Origin: DATFVA01 sp963721075
GTDB taxonomy: Bacteria > Bacteroidota > Ignavibacteria > Ignavibacteriales > Ignavibacteriaceae
Reading direction: 5' to 3'
Assembly: GCA_963721075.1 (NCBI GenBank)
Contig: CAVRHV010000024.1
Coordinates: 60,054 to 124,053 of the forward strand
DNA: 64,000 nt
Part shown: positions 17,508-26,630 of the stretch, one piece after another
Position numbering within the stretch: the stretch's first letter is position 1
Layout of the letters: each line of letters opens with the position of its first letter
Notes under the pieces: model-generated
Database searches by the model: none
Seen by the model: the letters and a program-made list of their open reading frames with translations, nothing else
Told to the model about the DNA's origin: nothing
Position numbers and translations under genes: made by a program

Positions 17508-18985
17508 AAGTACTCTCTGCATATTAGTTCGGAAACGTGTTTTCCTGATAACAGAACCAGAGGGATTCCCGCCTCCCGGGTGAACACTTCCGCCGCAGAA
17601 GAAGAGATTTTTATAAAAAGTGGATTTAACCGGGGGCCTTCTGAAGGCTGATGTAATGCTGTTGGAAGAAAACCCGTAAATGCTGCCGTGTAAACTTCCT
17701 GTCTTTACTTCTATGTCTGAAGGAGTAAGAATTTCCTCCAGCACAATTTTATCAGACAGATCAATGCCGAGCATATTTTGAATTTTCTGTTTTACAACCT
17801 TTCTTAGTTTCTTAACTTCAAGGTCCCAGTCCTCGCCCGAATCAAATGGGGTATTGATCATTACAAACCAATTCTCATAACCGGCAGGTGCATCATCAGT
17901 TTTATATTTTGATGAAATATAAATATAGATAGTGGGATCATCGGGACATTTTTTGCGTACTGGAAATATCTTCAAATTCTTTTTTATAATTTTCTGAGAA
18001 TAATATATTATGCGTTTTAACAAAGTCATAATTTCCTTTTATACCCCAATAAAATACGATACCCGACATTGATGGCTCGCTATTCTCTTTATATTTTTTA
18101 CTCAGCAGATCCCGGTAGGTTTTCCTGACATCTAGATTAGAAACCACCGCATCAAAAGAGTAATTCTTTATTATTTACTTTAAATCCGGTAACTGATTTT
18201 CCATCAGCTGTTATTTCTTCAACAGTATGTTCTTTATAAAAGGTAACTCCCTGTTTTTCAGCCAGCTTCTTTAAAGCTCCCGGAACAGCTGAAATACCTT
18301 CGCCAATAATGTAACTGCCCTGGTTTAATTCAACATGAGGAATAATATTTAAGGTTGCTGGTGCACGATAAGGGTCGGATCCGTTATATGTAGCAAACCT
18401 GTCAAACAATTGCACAGTCTTTTGATCCCTGAAAAATCCCATATTAGCATTATGCATAGTTCTGAAAGGATCTATCCTGAAGGAACTTAACAGTGATTTT
18501 AATGCTTTCCGTTTCAGGAACGATTTTATGTTAATTTCAGGAGAAAACAGAAATTGTTCAGAGGTCAGATTATATATATTTCTGCAGTAATCGAAGTATT
18601 TTTTGACAGCATCAGCAGTATCACTTGTTTTTGAAGCTATTTCACCGGCAAGCTTATCCGGATCTGAATAAGCATTAATAATTGTTCCGTCGGGATAAAA
18701 GTATTTGCAGCTGATTTCCGGCCGTGAAATGGTTAAGTAATCCTTAATATCCTCATTACATCTGTTAAATAAATCTTCAAGGATAAAAGGCATAGTAATG
18801 ACCGAAGGTCCCGTATCAAATCGAAAGCCTTCTTTATTCAGCACCCCGGCCTTCCCGCCGGAATAATTATTCTTCTCAAAAACCGAAACTCTGAATCCTT
18901 TGGTACTGAGATAAATGGCTGCTGAAAGGCCGCCTAATCCTGCACCTATGATTCCAATGGTTGGTTTTTGGGCAGACTCACGCAT
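17504..18985 (-). pseudogene. crtD: CrtD-type carotenoid 3,4-desaturase (phytoene desaturase family), three frameshifts
   Basis: The ATG at 18985 overlaps the lycopene cyclase stop by 8 bases. The N-terminal FAD motif is GIIGAGLGGLSAAIYLS, then FEKNNYSGGKAGVL and RFDTGPSVITMP. The coding frame shifts three times, each consistent with one extra base in a short homopolymer: 18154-18157, 17949-17954 and 17568-17570. Stitching the frames gives FDAVVSNLDVRKTYRDLL, GIVFYWGIKGNY, DPTIYIYISSKYK, ENWFVMINTPFD and the C-terminal FCGGSVHPGGG then IPLVLLSGKHVSELI, i.e. a full-length CrtD of about 490 residues ending at 17504. It would introduce the 3',4' double bond after 1'-hydroxylation. Either a true pseudogene or sequencing error; intact neighbours and coupled overlaps favour error or very recent decay. 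Confidence 0.8.
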
Positions 18986-19667
18986 TGGAAATATTTCCTT
19001 TAACCTTCCCGGCAATGCGATAAATCAAAAGCCAGAATGATATCATCGAAAAGGAATAGAAAAAATCTTCAACAGGGATTGTTATGAACCTGTATCCCCA
19101 TATCGCCTTATTGATTATACTCAACAACCGGCAGTGATGTCAACAGATAGTTCACTACTAAAAACGGAATATAGGAGAGTAGTATTGTAAGCCAGTAAAT
19201 CTTCGACTTCAGTAAATAATTAAATTTGAACAGACCGGTCAGAAGAAAAAAGGAAGAGAACAGGAGCACCGTAAAAGTGTAGTACTGATCCGAGAAAATG
19301 ACTAGCAGAAATAGTAAAACCGAGTACAAAAAAGATTATTACGCCATTACTAACCTTTACCTCTTTTTCAGTAAGATAATTTCTTAGCACTTCATATATA
19401 AAGATGCAGCTGTAAGGTACTGTTACAAAAAAAAGAACTTCTTCCAGGGGAAGATTAAAGATTTGTATACTTCCTACATACTCACTATTAAAGCTCCAGT
19501 CGCCCCTTAGCTACGGCAACTGAGTCCCATATAAGAAAGGCTGTGCCTACAACGATAATAGATATAATTACCGGGAAAATGTTTTTATAATAAGCAGTCT
19601 TTTTATCGAAGCTTAAAAGAAGTGGAAATAAGATTATGAGTAAATTTATAAGTAAGTACGTACTCAT
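18978..19667 (-). pseudogene. crtY: Lycopene cyclase, heterodimer-fusion (CrtYcd) type, three frameshifts
   Basis: Not visible as a single frame. Stitched from the ATG at 19667 (overlapping the previous stop as ATGA), it reads a multi-helix membrane protein: FLIWDSVAVAKG, DWSFNSEYVG, FNLPLEEVLFFVTVPYSC, PFLVVNYLLT, FITIPVEDFFYSFSM. The paired motifs PLEE-FF and PVEDFFY are diagnostic of CrtYc/CrtYd-type lycopene cyclases, here as one about 230-residue fusion. Frame changes fall at 19503-19506 (C run), 19328-19333 (A run) and about 19111-19117, each compatible with one extra base. The product would form the single beta ring later ketolated by CrtW. It lies between the unknown exported gene and crtD in the operon. 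Confidence 0.8.
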
Positions 19668-20234
19668 TTGTTGGCATAAGAGGAAATTAAATCCCGAATT
19701 AAATTTTCCTGATTTTGGCTTAATCTACCGGATTCAAACATATATTCAGCCATACCTTTTTGAAGTTTATAGTCTGATGAAGAGTAATCTTTTTGAAGCA
19801 GCAGAAGGCATATCTTATCTTTATCAGCCTCTCTCTCTTTTGAATATCCAAGAAAACCGGGGACATGATCGAGAATTGAAAACCGCATAAATCTTATCTC
19901 AAGATTTTCGGGACTTTTTTCTACGGCTTCTTCAAGCCGGTTCAACCCGGATATTAAATGACTTAGTTTTGAGACAGGGTTAAATGCATGCTTGGCTTTA
20001 AGCGTCTGAATACCACCGTAGTAAGCAAGTATAATAGGAGCGTAGCTGGTATAATCTTCTGAATATCTGGAAGTAATGTACTGTTCAAGAAGATCAACTT
20101 TGTCTTCATCTTCCACTGCAGCATAAAATTCATTTCTCATGAAATTTATTGAAGCTGAATCCGGCTGTACTCGATAGGCCAAATACTTTAAATGAAAGAA
20201 TAATAACTAAAAACACACTGAGCTTAAATATCAT
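19664..20234 (-). CDS. Uncharacterised exported protein within the carotenoid operon, frameshift near 5' end
   Basis: The start is probably the ATG at 20234 (MIFKLSVFLVIILSF, a signal-peptide-like stretch, with GGCGGTAAG just upstream), 14 bases after crtB. One extra base in the AAA run at 20181-20183 separates this from the main frame (QPDSASINFMRNEFYAAVED). The mature part, about 165 residues, is helical and rich in charged residues (VDLLEQYITSRY, NRLEEAVEKSPENLEIRFMRF), a little like TPR helices. No catalytic motif is seen. The 4-base overlap with the cyclase gene places it firmly in the pathway operon, but its role is unknown. Confidence 0.65.
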
Positions 20235-20248
20235 CTTACCGCCTTTTA

Positions 20249-21103
20249 TTAACAGGTTTTTAATATCCTGACCTCAAACCAGGATTTCAGCAAAAGCATA
20301 ATTTTTGAAAAATTTGAAATACGAACTCTTTTTCGTAATAAAATTTCAATATCGCTTTTTCTTATCTTGTTAAACAAACCAAGATAATAAAGATATGCAG
20401 AATAAACACCCAGCTTTACTCCCGCCGGAAGCCTTTTAATGCCTTTTAAAGCTGATTCAAACTCTGCAACTATATCTTCCTCAAGCTTCTGCTTATTAGC
20501 GTTAGTGATATTTATTTCTTTGTTGATTCCGGGCAGATAGATCCTGCCGCGCTCAGAAAGGTCACTCTTAATGTCTCTGAGGAAATTGACTTTCTGAAAT
20601 GCCGAACCCAGACTTTTAGCTGATTCCAGCAGTTCCTCGAATAACCCGGGATGACCATAACAAAATACTTTCAAACACATCAATCCAACAACTTCTGCTG
20701 ATCCGTATATATAATCATCGTACACTCTTTGGTCGTAATAGTTATTGGATAGATCCATTTCCATACTGTTCAGAAAATCTTCAACATATTTTAAGTCAAT
20801 ATCATATTTATTTACAGCCAGCTGAAAAGAGTTAATAACGGGATTGGTAGAAATCCCTCTTTTAATTGCGTCAAAAGTTTCCCGCCTGAAATCATCCAGT
20901 AAAAGCTTTTTCTCATAGTTATGAAAGGAGTCAACTATCTCGTCAGCAAGTCTTACATAACCGTAAATACCATAAATGGCATCCCTGTACGAGGGTGCAA
21001 ATACACGTATGCCAAGACTGAATGACGTGCTGTAGCTGTGAGTAACAACCCTGCTTATCTTAAAAGCCGTTTTATGATAAACTGCTTCCATATTCCCTTT
21101 CAA
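20249..21103 (-). CDS. crtB: Phytoene synthase
   Basis: 284 residues, usual length for CrtB. It condenses two geranylgeranyl diphosphates to phytoene. The first aspartate-rich motif is DEIVD (LADEIVDSF) and the second is in FLRDIKSDLSERGRIYLP; YIYGSAEVVGLM is also conserved. The start may be the ATG at 21103 or at 21091 (MEAVYHKT); both lie inside the end of crtI, so the two genes are translationally coupled. Intact, unlike its downstream neighbours. Confidence 0.93.
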   Translation of the reverse strand: MKGNMEAVYHKTAFKISRVVTHSYSTSFSLGIRVFAPSYRDAIYGIYGYVRLADEIVDSFHNYEKKLLLDDFRRETFDAIKRGISTNPVINSFQLAVNKYDIDLKYVEDFLNSMEMDLSNNYYDQRVYDDYIYGSAEVVGLMCLKVFCYGHPGLFEELLESAKSLGSAFQKVNFLRDIKSDLSERGRIYLPGINKEINITNANKQKLEEDIVAEFESALKGIKRLPAGVKLGVYSAYLYYLGLFNKIRKSDIEILLRKRVRISNFSKIMLLLKSWFEVRILKTC

Positions 21104-22556
21104 TCTTTTCTAATACTAGTTTCGAACTAATGATTACCATTGGAAGTCCCGTTCCGGGGATAGTGGATGCTCCGACATAAAACAAGTTCGGGAATTCCTC
21201 ATCCTGATTCTTTGGTCTGAATCCGCCGACCTGGTTTAGTCCGTGTGCCAGACCGAGTCCGGATCCTCTGTAAAGATTAAAATTATTCTCCCAGTCAACA
21301 GGACTCCAGACTTCTTTTACAATCAGGTTCTTCTTAATATCAAAATTTATTCGTTCAGAAAGATCCCTGATAATATTATCTGCAAGTTCATCCTTGTCGT
21401 TCCATTCAGGCTTGAACCTCCTGTCGGGTACAGGGCATAGTATAAAGAGATTTTCGCAGTCGGGAGGAGCAGATTGCGGCCAGGATTTGGAGGAAACATT
21501 AACGTAATAATAAGGCTTGCGGGGACTAATAGCCGACGTGAATATCTTGTCTGCATATTCCTTGAAATTTTTCCCAAGGAAATAATTATGGTGCATTAGC
21601 CCGTCTATCTTACCTTTAACCCCAAGGTATATCGTAAATGGAGCCAGCGTCCAATCCATTTTATCAAGTTTTTCTTCACGGAAGTTTTTTCTTCCAAGAA
21701 TTTTCCCTCTGAAAGAGGCTGCATCCGAATTGGAAATAAAAATATCGGCCGTCCACTCTTTTCCGGTGTTGTCTATCAGCGACGATAATTTTCCATTCGA
21801 ACTTCCAACCGATAAAATTTCTGTATTATAATGGAATTCAACTCCTTTTCTTTTAAGCATTGATTCAAGCTCTTCAACCAGTCTGTACATCCCGCCCTCA
21901 ACTTTCCAGTAGCCATCGTGCTTCATTTCCGTGTAATTAAGCAGGGAATAAATTGCGGGAGTCTGAAAAGGAGTTGATCCCAGAAAAAAAGCTACCAGTG
22001 AAAAGATAATTTTTACCTCATCAGAATCGAAAGTGCGTTCTACTTCCTTCCACATATTTCTAAAGAGGTATGGAAGATGTTTAAGGGGAACTCTCGTCAG
22101 TTTCAATAAATAGTCAAGTACATTCACATAGTTCGATTTTACAACTTTATCTTCGGTATCGTGAAAGAATTCCCCCGCTCTGCTGAGATAGCTTTTTACT
22201 TTAGTGCCCAGATCTTTTTCAATATCTTTAAACTCTTCTTCCAGCTTGTTCAGATCTTTCCAGATCCTGAAAGGTCTGCTGCCGCCTTCAAAATAAACCT
22301 GGTAGAGAGGATCGAGTTCAGTTAAAACAACAGGATTTTTCTCGCCTGTACTCCTGAATAGTTCATCAAGCTCATAGCTCATGCTCATAAAAGAAGGGCC
22401 CACATCGAAAGTGAAACCGTCTTTTTTAAGCTGATTTAATCTGCCTCCCGGCTTTGAGTACTTTTCAAGCACAGTAACTTTATATCCTGAGGTACTCAGC
22501 CTCAGAGCGGTAGACAATCCACCTAATCCTGCACCTATAATTATTGCTTTTTTCAT
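21072..22556 (-). CDS. crtI: Phytoene desaturase
   Basis: 494 residues. N-terminal FAD-binding motif IIIGAGLGGLSTALRLS with LEKYSKPGGRLNQL and FTFDVGPSFMSM; C-terminal FYVGASTIPGTGLPMVIISSK, typical of the CrtI family. It carries out the desaturation of phytoene to lycopene at the membrane. It is the first gene of the minus-strand carotenoid operon and is divergent from the methylmalonyl-CoA mutase gene, with about 220 bases between for both promoters. The operon contains a second family member (crtD at 17504-18985) with a separate role. Confidence 0.93.
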   Translation of the reverse strand: MKKAIIIGAGLGGLSTALRLSTSGYKVTVLEKYSKPGGRLNQLKKDGFTFDVGPSFMSMSYELDELFRSTGEKNPVVLTELDPLYQVYFEGGSRPFRIWKDLNKLEEEFKDIEKDLGTKVKSYLSRAGEFFHDTEDKVVKSNYVNVLDYLLKLTRVPLKHLPYLFRNMWKEVERTFDSDEVKIIFSLVAFFLGSTPFQTPAIYSLLNYTEMKHDGYWKVEGGMYRLVEELESMLKRKGVEFHYNTEILSVGSSNGKLSSLIDNTGKEWTADIFISNSDAASFRGKILGRKNFREEKLDKMDWTLAPFTIYLGVKGKIDGLMHHNYFLGKNFKEYADKIFTSAISPRKPYYYVNVSSKSWPQSAPPDCENLFILCPVPDRRFKPEWNDKDELADNIIRDLSERINFDIKKNLIVKEVWSPVDWENNFNLYRGSGLGLAHGLNQVGGFRPKNQDEEFPNLFYVGASTIPGTGLPMVIISSKLVLEKIEREYGSSLS

Positions 22557-22775
22557 TTGAATTATTCCTCTAAATGAAAACGTAAAACCGGCTCAAATAG
22601 TTCCTGCTGTTGAAAAAATTTGCACTCCGGTACTGAAAAGGAGAGAAATTATGTTAAATTTCCATTTTATGGACCCTTTATTCAGTTAAAAATTTCCTAA
22701 GTATAATTATTCATTTATTTTTGAGTGTGCAGTTATTTTATAGTCTGCATAGATCAAATAAAGTTTGGAGGAATT

Positions 22776-24455
22776 GTGGCCTCGATGGATGAATTGAAGA
22801 ACAAAGTTCAGCAGGCATATAAAGAGTGGGAAGAGAAGACATATCTTAAAAGCACCTCAAGGTATCCTGAAAGAGAAGATGAATTTTCCACGGTTTCGTT
22901 TACACCCGTAAAACCTCTGTACATCCCGTCAGATTCAGAGGATAATTATCTGGAGAAAACAGGTTTTCCGGGGCAGTATCCTTTTACACGCGGAATCCAG
23001 CCTACCATGTACCGGGGGAGGCTGTGGACTATGCGCCAGTATGCCGGGTTCGGTACGGCAAAAGAGTCGAACCAGCGCTATAGATACCTGCTTGATCAGG
23101 GTACAAGCGGACTTTCTGTTGCTTTCGACCTGCCCACCCAGATTGGTTACGACAGTGACGATCCTTTGTGCTACGGAGAGGTTGGAAAGGTAGGCGTTGC
23201 AATAGATACACTTGCAGATATGGAAGTTCTGTTCGACAAGATCCCCCTGGATAAAATTTCAACTTCTATGACGATAAATGCTTCTGCCTCCGTGCTGCTG
23301 GCAATGTATATTGCCGTGGCTGAGAAACAGGGTGTTTCCCGTGATAAGATAAGTGGGACTATACAAAATGACCTTCTAAAAGAATATATCGCAAGGGGGA
23401 CATATATTTATCCTCCCAAGCCCTCTATGAGAATCATTACAAATATTTTTGAGTTCTGCTCAAAAGAAGTTCCCCGCTGGAATACAATCTCTATATCCGG
23501 ATATCATATCCGGGAAGCGGGTTCTACAGCGGCTCAGGAGGTCGGTTTTACACTTGCAAACGGTATAGCCTATGTTGAAGCTGCATTAAAAGCAGGACTT
23601 GATATAGACGACTTTGCCGGACAGCTTTCCTTCTTTTTCAACTCTCATAATGATCTGCTGGAAGAAGTTGCAAAGTTTCGCGCTGCCAGAAGGCTTTGGG
23701 CGCGCATCGTTAAGGATCGTTTTAGCGCAAAAAAATCCAAATCTATGATGCTGCGGTTCCATACCCAGACAGCCGGTTCCACTTTGACAGCTCAGCAGGT
23801 TGATAATAATATTGTAAGAGTTACAGTACAAACCCTTGCCGCAGTACTGGGAGGTACCCAGAGTCTTCATACCAATTCTAAAGATGAAGCGCTTGCACTT
23901 CCCACTGAAAACTCCGTTCGTACCGCCTTGCGTACTCAGCAGATAGTTGCTTACGAAAGCGGCGTTACTAATACTATTGATCCGCTGGCAGGTTCTTATT
24001 TTGTTGAAGCAATGACTGACCGGATTGAGAAAGAAGCTGAGGATTATATAAAACGTATCGATGCTATGGGGGGAATGATAAAGGCTATTGAGGATGGTTT
24101 TGTTCAGATGGAGATTCAGAAGGCGGCTTATGAATTTGAGAAGCAGGTTGAAAGCGGAAAATATACTGTCGTCGGTGTTAATAAATTCCGTGTTAAAGAG
24201 GATGAAGAACCTGAACTGTTGAAAATAGATATAAAGGTTCAGGAGGATCAGATAGAATTTCTGAATAAAGTAAGAAAAGACAGAGACGAAAGTAAAGTAC
24301 AGGAATCATTGAAGAAATTGAAGATAGCTGCTGAAGGCAGTGATAATCTTATGCCGCCTATCATTGAAGCAGTTAAAACATATGCAAGCGTCGGAGAGAT
24401 CTGCAACACGATGCGTGCTGTCTTCGGCGAATACAAGGAGCATGTAGTAATATAA
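22776..24455 (+). CDS. mcmA: Methylmalonyl-CoA mutase, catalytic (large) subunit without B12-binding domain
   Basis: About 560 residues. GGAGG at 22767-22771 precedes a GTG at 22776 and an ATG at 22785 (MDELKNKVQQ); either may be the start. Substrate-binding TIM-barrel motifs are strongly conserved: YPFTRGIQPTMYRGRLWTMRQ, GTSGLSVAFDLPTQ, SISGYHIREAGSTAAQEV, RFHTQTAGSTLTAQQ, LGGTQSLHTNSKDEALALPT. The protein ends without the C-terminal cobalamin domain (DxHxxG motif), so it needs a separate small B12-binding subunit, not found in this window. It interconverts succinyl-CoA and (R)-methylmalonyl-CoA. The downstream epimerase and decarboxylase make it part of a propionate/succinate pathway. Confidence 0.95.
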   Translation: MASMDELKNKVQQAYKEWEEKTYLKSTSRYPEREDEFSTVSFTPVKPLYIPSDSEDNYLEKTGFPGQYPFTRGIQPTMYRGRLWTMRQYAGFGTAKESNQRYRYLLDQGTSGLSVAFDLPTQIGYDSDDPLCYGEVGKVGVAIDTLADMEVLFDKIPLDKISTSMTINASASVLLAMYIAVAEKQGVSRDKISGTIQNDLLKEYIARGTYIYPPKPSMRIITNIFEFCSKEVPRWNTISISGYHIREAGSTAAQEVGFTLANGIAYVEAALKAGLDIDDFAGQLSFFFNSHNDLLEEVAKFRAARRLWARIVKDRFSAKKSKSMMLRFHTQTAGSTLTAQQVDNNIVRVTVQTLAAVLGGTQSLHTNSKDEALALPTENSVRTALRTQQIVAYESGVTNTIDPLAGSYFVEAMTDRIEKEAEDYIKRIDAMGGMIKAIEDGFVQMEIQKAAYEFEKQVESGKYTVVGVNKFRVKEDEEPELLKIDIKVQEDQIEFLNKVRKDRDESKVQESLKKLKIAAEGSDNLMPPIIEAVKTYASVGEICNTMRAVFGEYKEHVVI

Positions 24456-24470
24456 ATTAAAGGTTTAGAG

Positions 24471-24884
24471 ATGAATTTAACCCACATTGAACATATAGGG
24501 ATAGCAGTAAAAAATCTTGAAGAAGCAATGAAATATTATGAAGATGTTCTGGGATTAAAATGTTACGCTGTGGAAGAGGTTGAAGATCAGAAAGTGAAGA
24601 CGGCTTTTTTTCAGATAGGTCAAACTAAAATAGAACTTCTGGAAACAACAGATCCGGAAGGTCCTATAGGAAAATTTATAGAAAAAAGAGGGGAAGGAAT
24701 TCACCATTTAGCTTTTGCAGTGAAGAATCTTCCTTCTGCCCTCAGTGAATTAAAAGAGAAAGAAATTAAATTAATTGATGTAAGTCCGCGTAGGGGAGCA
24801 GAAGGCCTGGACATAGCATTTATCCATCCCAAATCTACTTACGGGGTTCTTACTGAATTATGCGAAAAACCTGAGGCTGATTAG
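24471..24884 (+). CDS. mce: Methylmalonyl-CoA epimerase
   Basis: 137 residues, the family's usual length, 15 bases after the mutase. A glyoxalase/VOC fold with two beta-alpha-beta modules. Metal-binding positions are seen as HIEHIGIAVKNL near the N-terminus, GIHHLAFAV in the middle and the C-terminal VLTELCE. It converts (R)- to (S)-methylmalonyl-CoA, linking the mutase to the decarboxylase downstream. Confidence 0.94.
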   Translation: MNLTHIEHIGIAVKNLEEAMKYYEDVLGLKCYAVEEVEDQKVKTAFFQIGQTKIELLETTDPEGPIGKFIEKRGEGIHHLAFAVKNLPSALSELKEKEIKLIDVSPRRGAEGLDIAFIHPKSTYGVLTELCEKPEAD

Positions 24885-24900
24885 AGGTAAGAGAATTTTT

Positions 24901-24937
24901 CCGGGAAGGGGGGACTTCGTCCTTCGTCTGCCCGGGG
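24901..24937 (+). promoter_or_regulatory. G/C-rich hairpin between epimerase and decarboxylase genes
   Basis: Outer arms CCGGG and CCCGG enclose an inner stem built from AAGG..GGAC and GTCCTT around a TTC loop. There is no T-tract. It lies within the 174-base gap and could act as an RNA processing or stability element, or a weak terminator that splits the operon. Confidence 0.35.
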
Positions 24938-25058
24938 TTAAATAGATTTCATATCTAAACCAGCCTGTACCAGGCAGGATTATTCGGGATCAATTTGACA
25001 TTCTCACCTTAAGAACAATTTCAGGATTCCAATCATATAAAAAATAAATGGATAGATT

Positions 25059-26618
25059 ATGGCAACCCGTGATAAAGTAAAGGAGCTTATGGATCTCCGC
25101 AACCAGGCACGGCTTGGCGGCGGTGAAAAAAGAATAGAGGCTCAGCATAAAAAGGGGAAATACACAGCACGTGAAAGACTTGATTTCCTTCTTGATGAAG
25201 GTAGTTTTGAAGAATTCGACATGTTTGTATCTCATAGAAGTATAGATTTCGGTCTTGATAAAGAAGCATATCTCTCTGACGGGGTGGTTACAGGATATGG
25301 TACTATTGACGGCAGGCTTGTATATGTCTTTTCCCAGGATTTTACTGTTTTCGGCGGATCTCTTTCTGAGATGTATGCCCAGAAGATCTGTAAAGTAATG
25401 GATAAGGCAATGAAAGTAGGCGCCCCCGTTATAGGAATTAACGACAGCGGCGGTGCAAGAATTCAGGAGGGTGTAAAAAGCCTTGGAGGCTACGCCGATA
25501 TTTTTGAAAGGAATATACTCGCTTCGGGAGTGATCCCGCAGATCTCGGCCGTGTTCGGTCCCTGCGCAGGCGGGGCAGTGTACTCTCCTGCTTTAACTGA
25601 CTTCATTATTATGACGAAGGCAACAAGCTACATGTTTGTTACCGGTCCCAAGGTTGTTAAAACGGTAACAGGCGAAGAGGTGTCTGATGAGGAACTCGGA
25701 GGCTCGTCTATTCACTCCACTAAATCAGGTGTCTCCCATTTCGTTGCAGAAACTGAAGAAGAAGGTATTCAGCTGATCAGGAAACTGATAAGCTTTATGC
25801 CCCAGAATAATCTTGAAGATCCTCCTGTAATAGTGTGTAATGATCCGATAGACAGACTTGAGGATTCTCTGAATGAAATAATTCCTGAAAATCCCAACAA
25901 GCCTTACGATGTTAAAGACATAATATATTCAATAGTTGATGAAGGCGAATTCCTCGAAATTCAGAGGGTCTTTGCTCCTAACATTGTTACAGGTTTTGCA
26001 AGGTTTAACGGCCAGCCTGTTGGTATAGTAGCAAATCAGCCTAATTACCTTGCAGGAGTACTTGATATAAATGCTTCCAGAAAGGCTGCACGTTTTGTAA
26101 GATTCTGCGATTCATTCAATTTCCCTATAGTTACACTTGTTGACGTTCCCGGTTTCCTGCCCGGTACTGCTCAGGAATATGGAGGTATAATTATTCATGG
26201 TGCAAAGCTTCTTTTTGCATACGGTGAAGCCACTATTCCTAAAGTAACAGTTATCCTGCGGAAAGCTTATGGCGGGGCGTATGATGTTATGAGCTCAAAG
26301 CACCTGCGCGGAGATATAAACTATGCCTGGCCCGGGGCTGAGATAGCTGTAATGGGACCCAAAGGCGCAATCGAGGTGCTTCATTACAAACACCTGCAGA
26401 TGATAGAGGATACGGAAGAAAGAATAAAGTTCCTCAAAGAAAAGGAAGAGGAGTACCGGAAGAAATTTGCTACTCCTTACGTTGCCGCAAAATACGGATA
26501 CATAGATGACGTAATTGAACCGAGGAATACACGTTTCCGTGTAATCAGGGCGCTGCAGATGCTGGCGACCAAGAAAGATGTGAATCCTCCGAAGAAACAT
26601 TCTAATATTCCATTATAA
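25059..26618 (+). CDS. mmdA: Methylmalonyl-CoA decarboxylase alpha subunit / acyl-CoA carboxyltransferase
   Basis: 519 residues, the carboxyltransferase family shared by PccB and MmdA. Conserved blocks: ARERLDFLLDEGSFEE, INDSGGARIQEGVKSLGGY, GPCAGGAVYSPALTDFI, LVDVPGFLPGTAQEYGGII, AYGGAYDVMSSKHLRGD. The sequence alone cannot separate carboxylase beta from decarboxylase alpha. The three following genes encode the gamma, biotin-carrier and beta membrane subunits of a Na+-pumping decarboxylase, so MmdA is favoured. It transfers CO2 from (S)-methylmalonyl-CoA to biotin, giving propionyl-CoA. Confidence 0.92.
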   Translation: MATRDKVKELMDLRNQARLGGGEKRIEAQHKKGKYTARERLDFLLDEGSFEEFDMFVSHRSIDFGLDKEAYLSDGVVTGYGTIDGRLVYVFSQDFTVFGGSLSEMYAQKICKVMDKAMKVGAPVIGINDSGGARIQEGVKSLGGYADIFERNILASGVIPQISAVFGPCAGGAVYSPALTDFIIMTKATSYMFVTGPKVVKTVTGEEVSDEELGGSSIHSTKSGVSHFVAETEEEGIQLIRKLISFMPQNNLEDPPVIVCNDPIDRLEDSLNEIIPENPNKPYDVKDIIYSIVDEGEFLEIQRVFAPNIVTGFARFNGQPVGIVANQPNYLAGVLDINASRKAARFVRFCDSFNFPIVTLVDVPGFLPGTAQEYGGIIIHGAKLLFAYGEATIPKVTVILRKAYGGAYDVMSSKHLRGDINYAWPGAEIAVMGPKGAIEVLHYKHLQMIEDTEERIKFLKEKEEEYRKKFATPYVAAKYGYIDDVIEPRNTRFRVIRALQMLATKKDVNPPKKHSNIPL

Positions 26619-26630
26619 CGGAGGCGGCAT

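Noticed and set aside
16854..18029. 391-codon frame suggesting a desaturase-acyltransferase fusion
   Set aside because: A frameshift at 17568-17570 merges two genes. In the restored frame crtD ends at 17504 and the acyltransferase starts at 17507 with an ATGA overlap.
22725..22775. Mutase start at 22725
   Set aside because: The first 17-20 residues are not family-like, and a GGAGG ribosome site sits just before the GTG at 22776.
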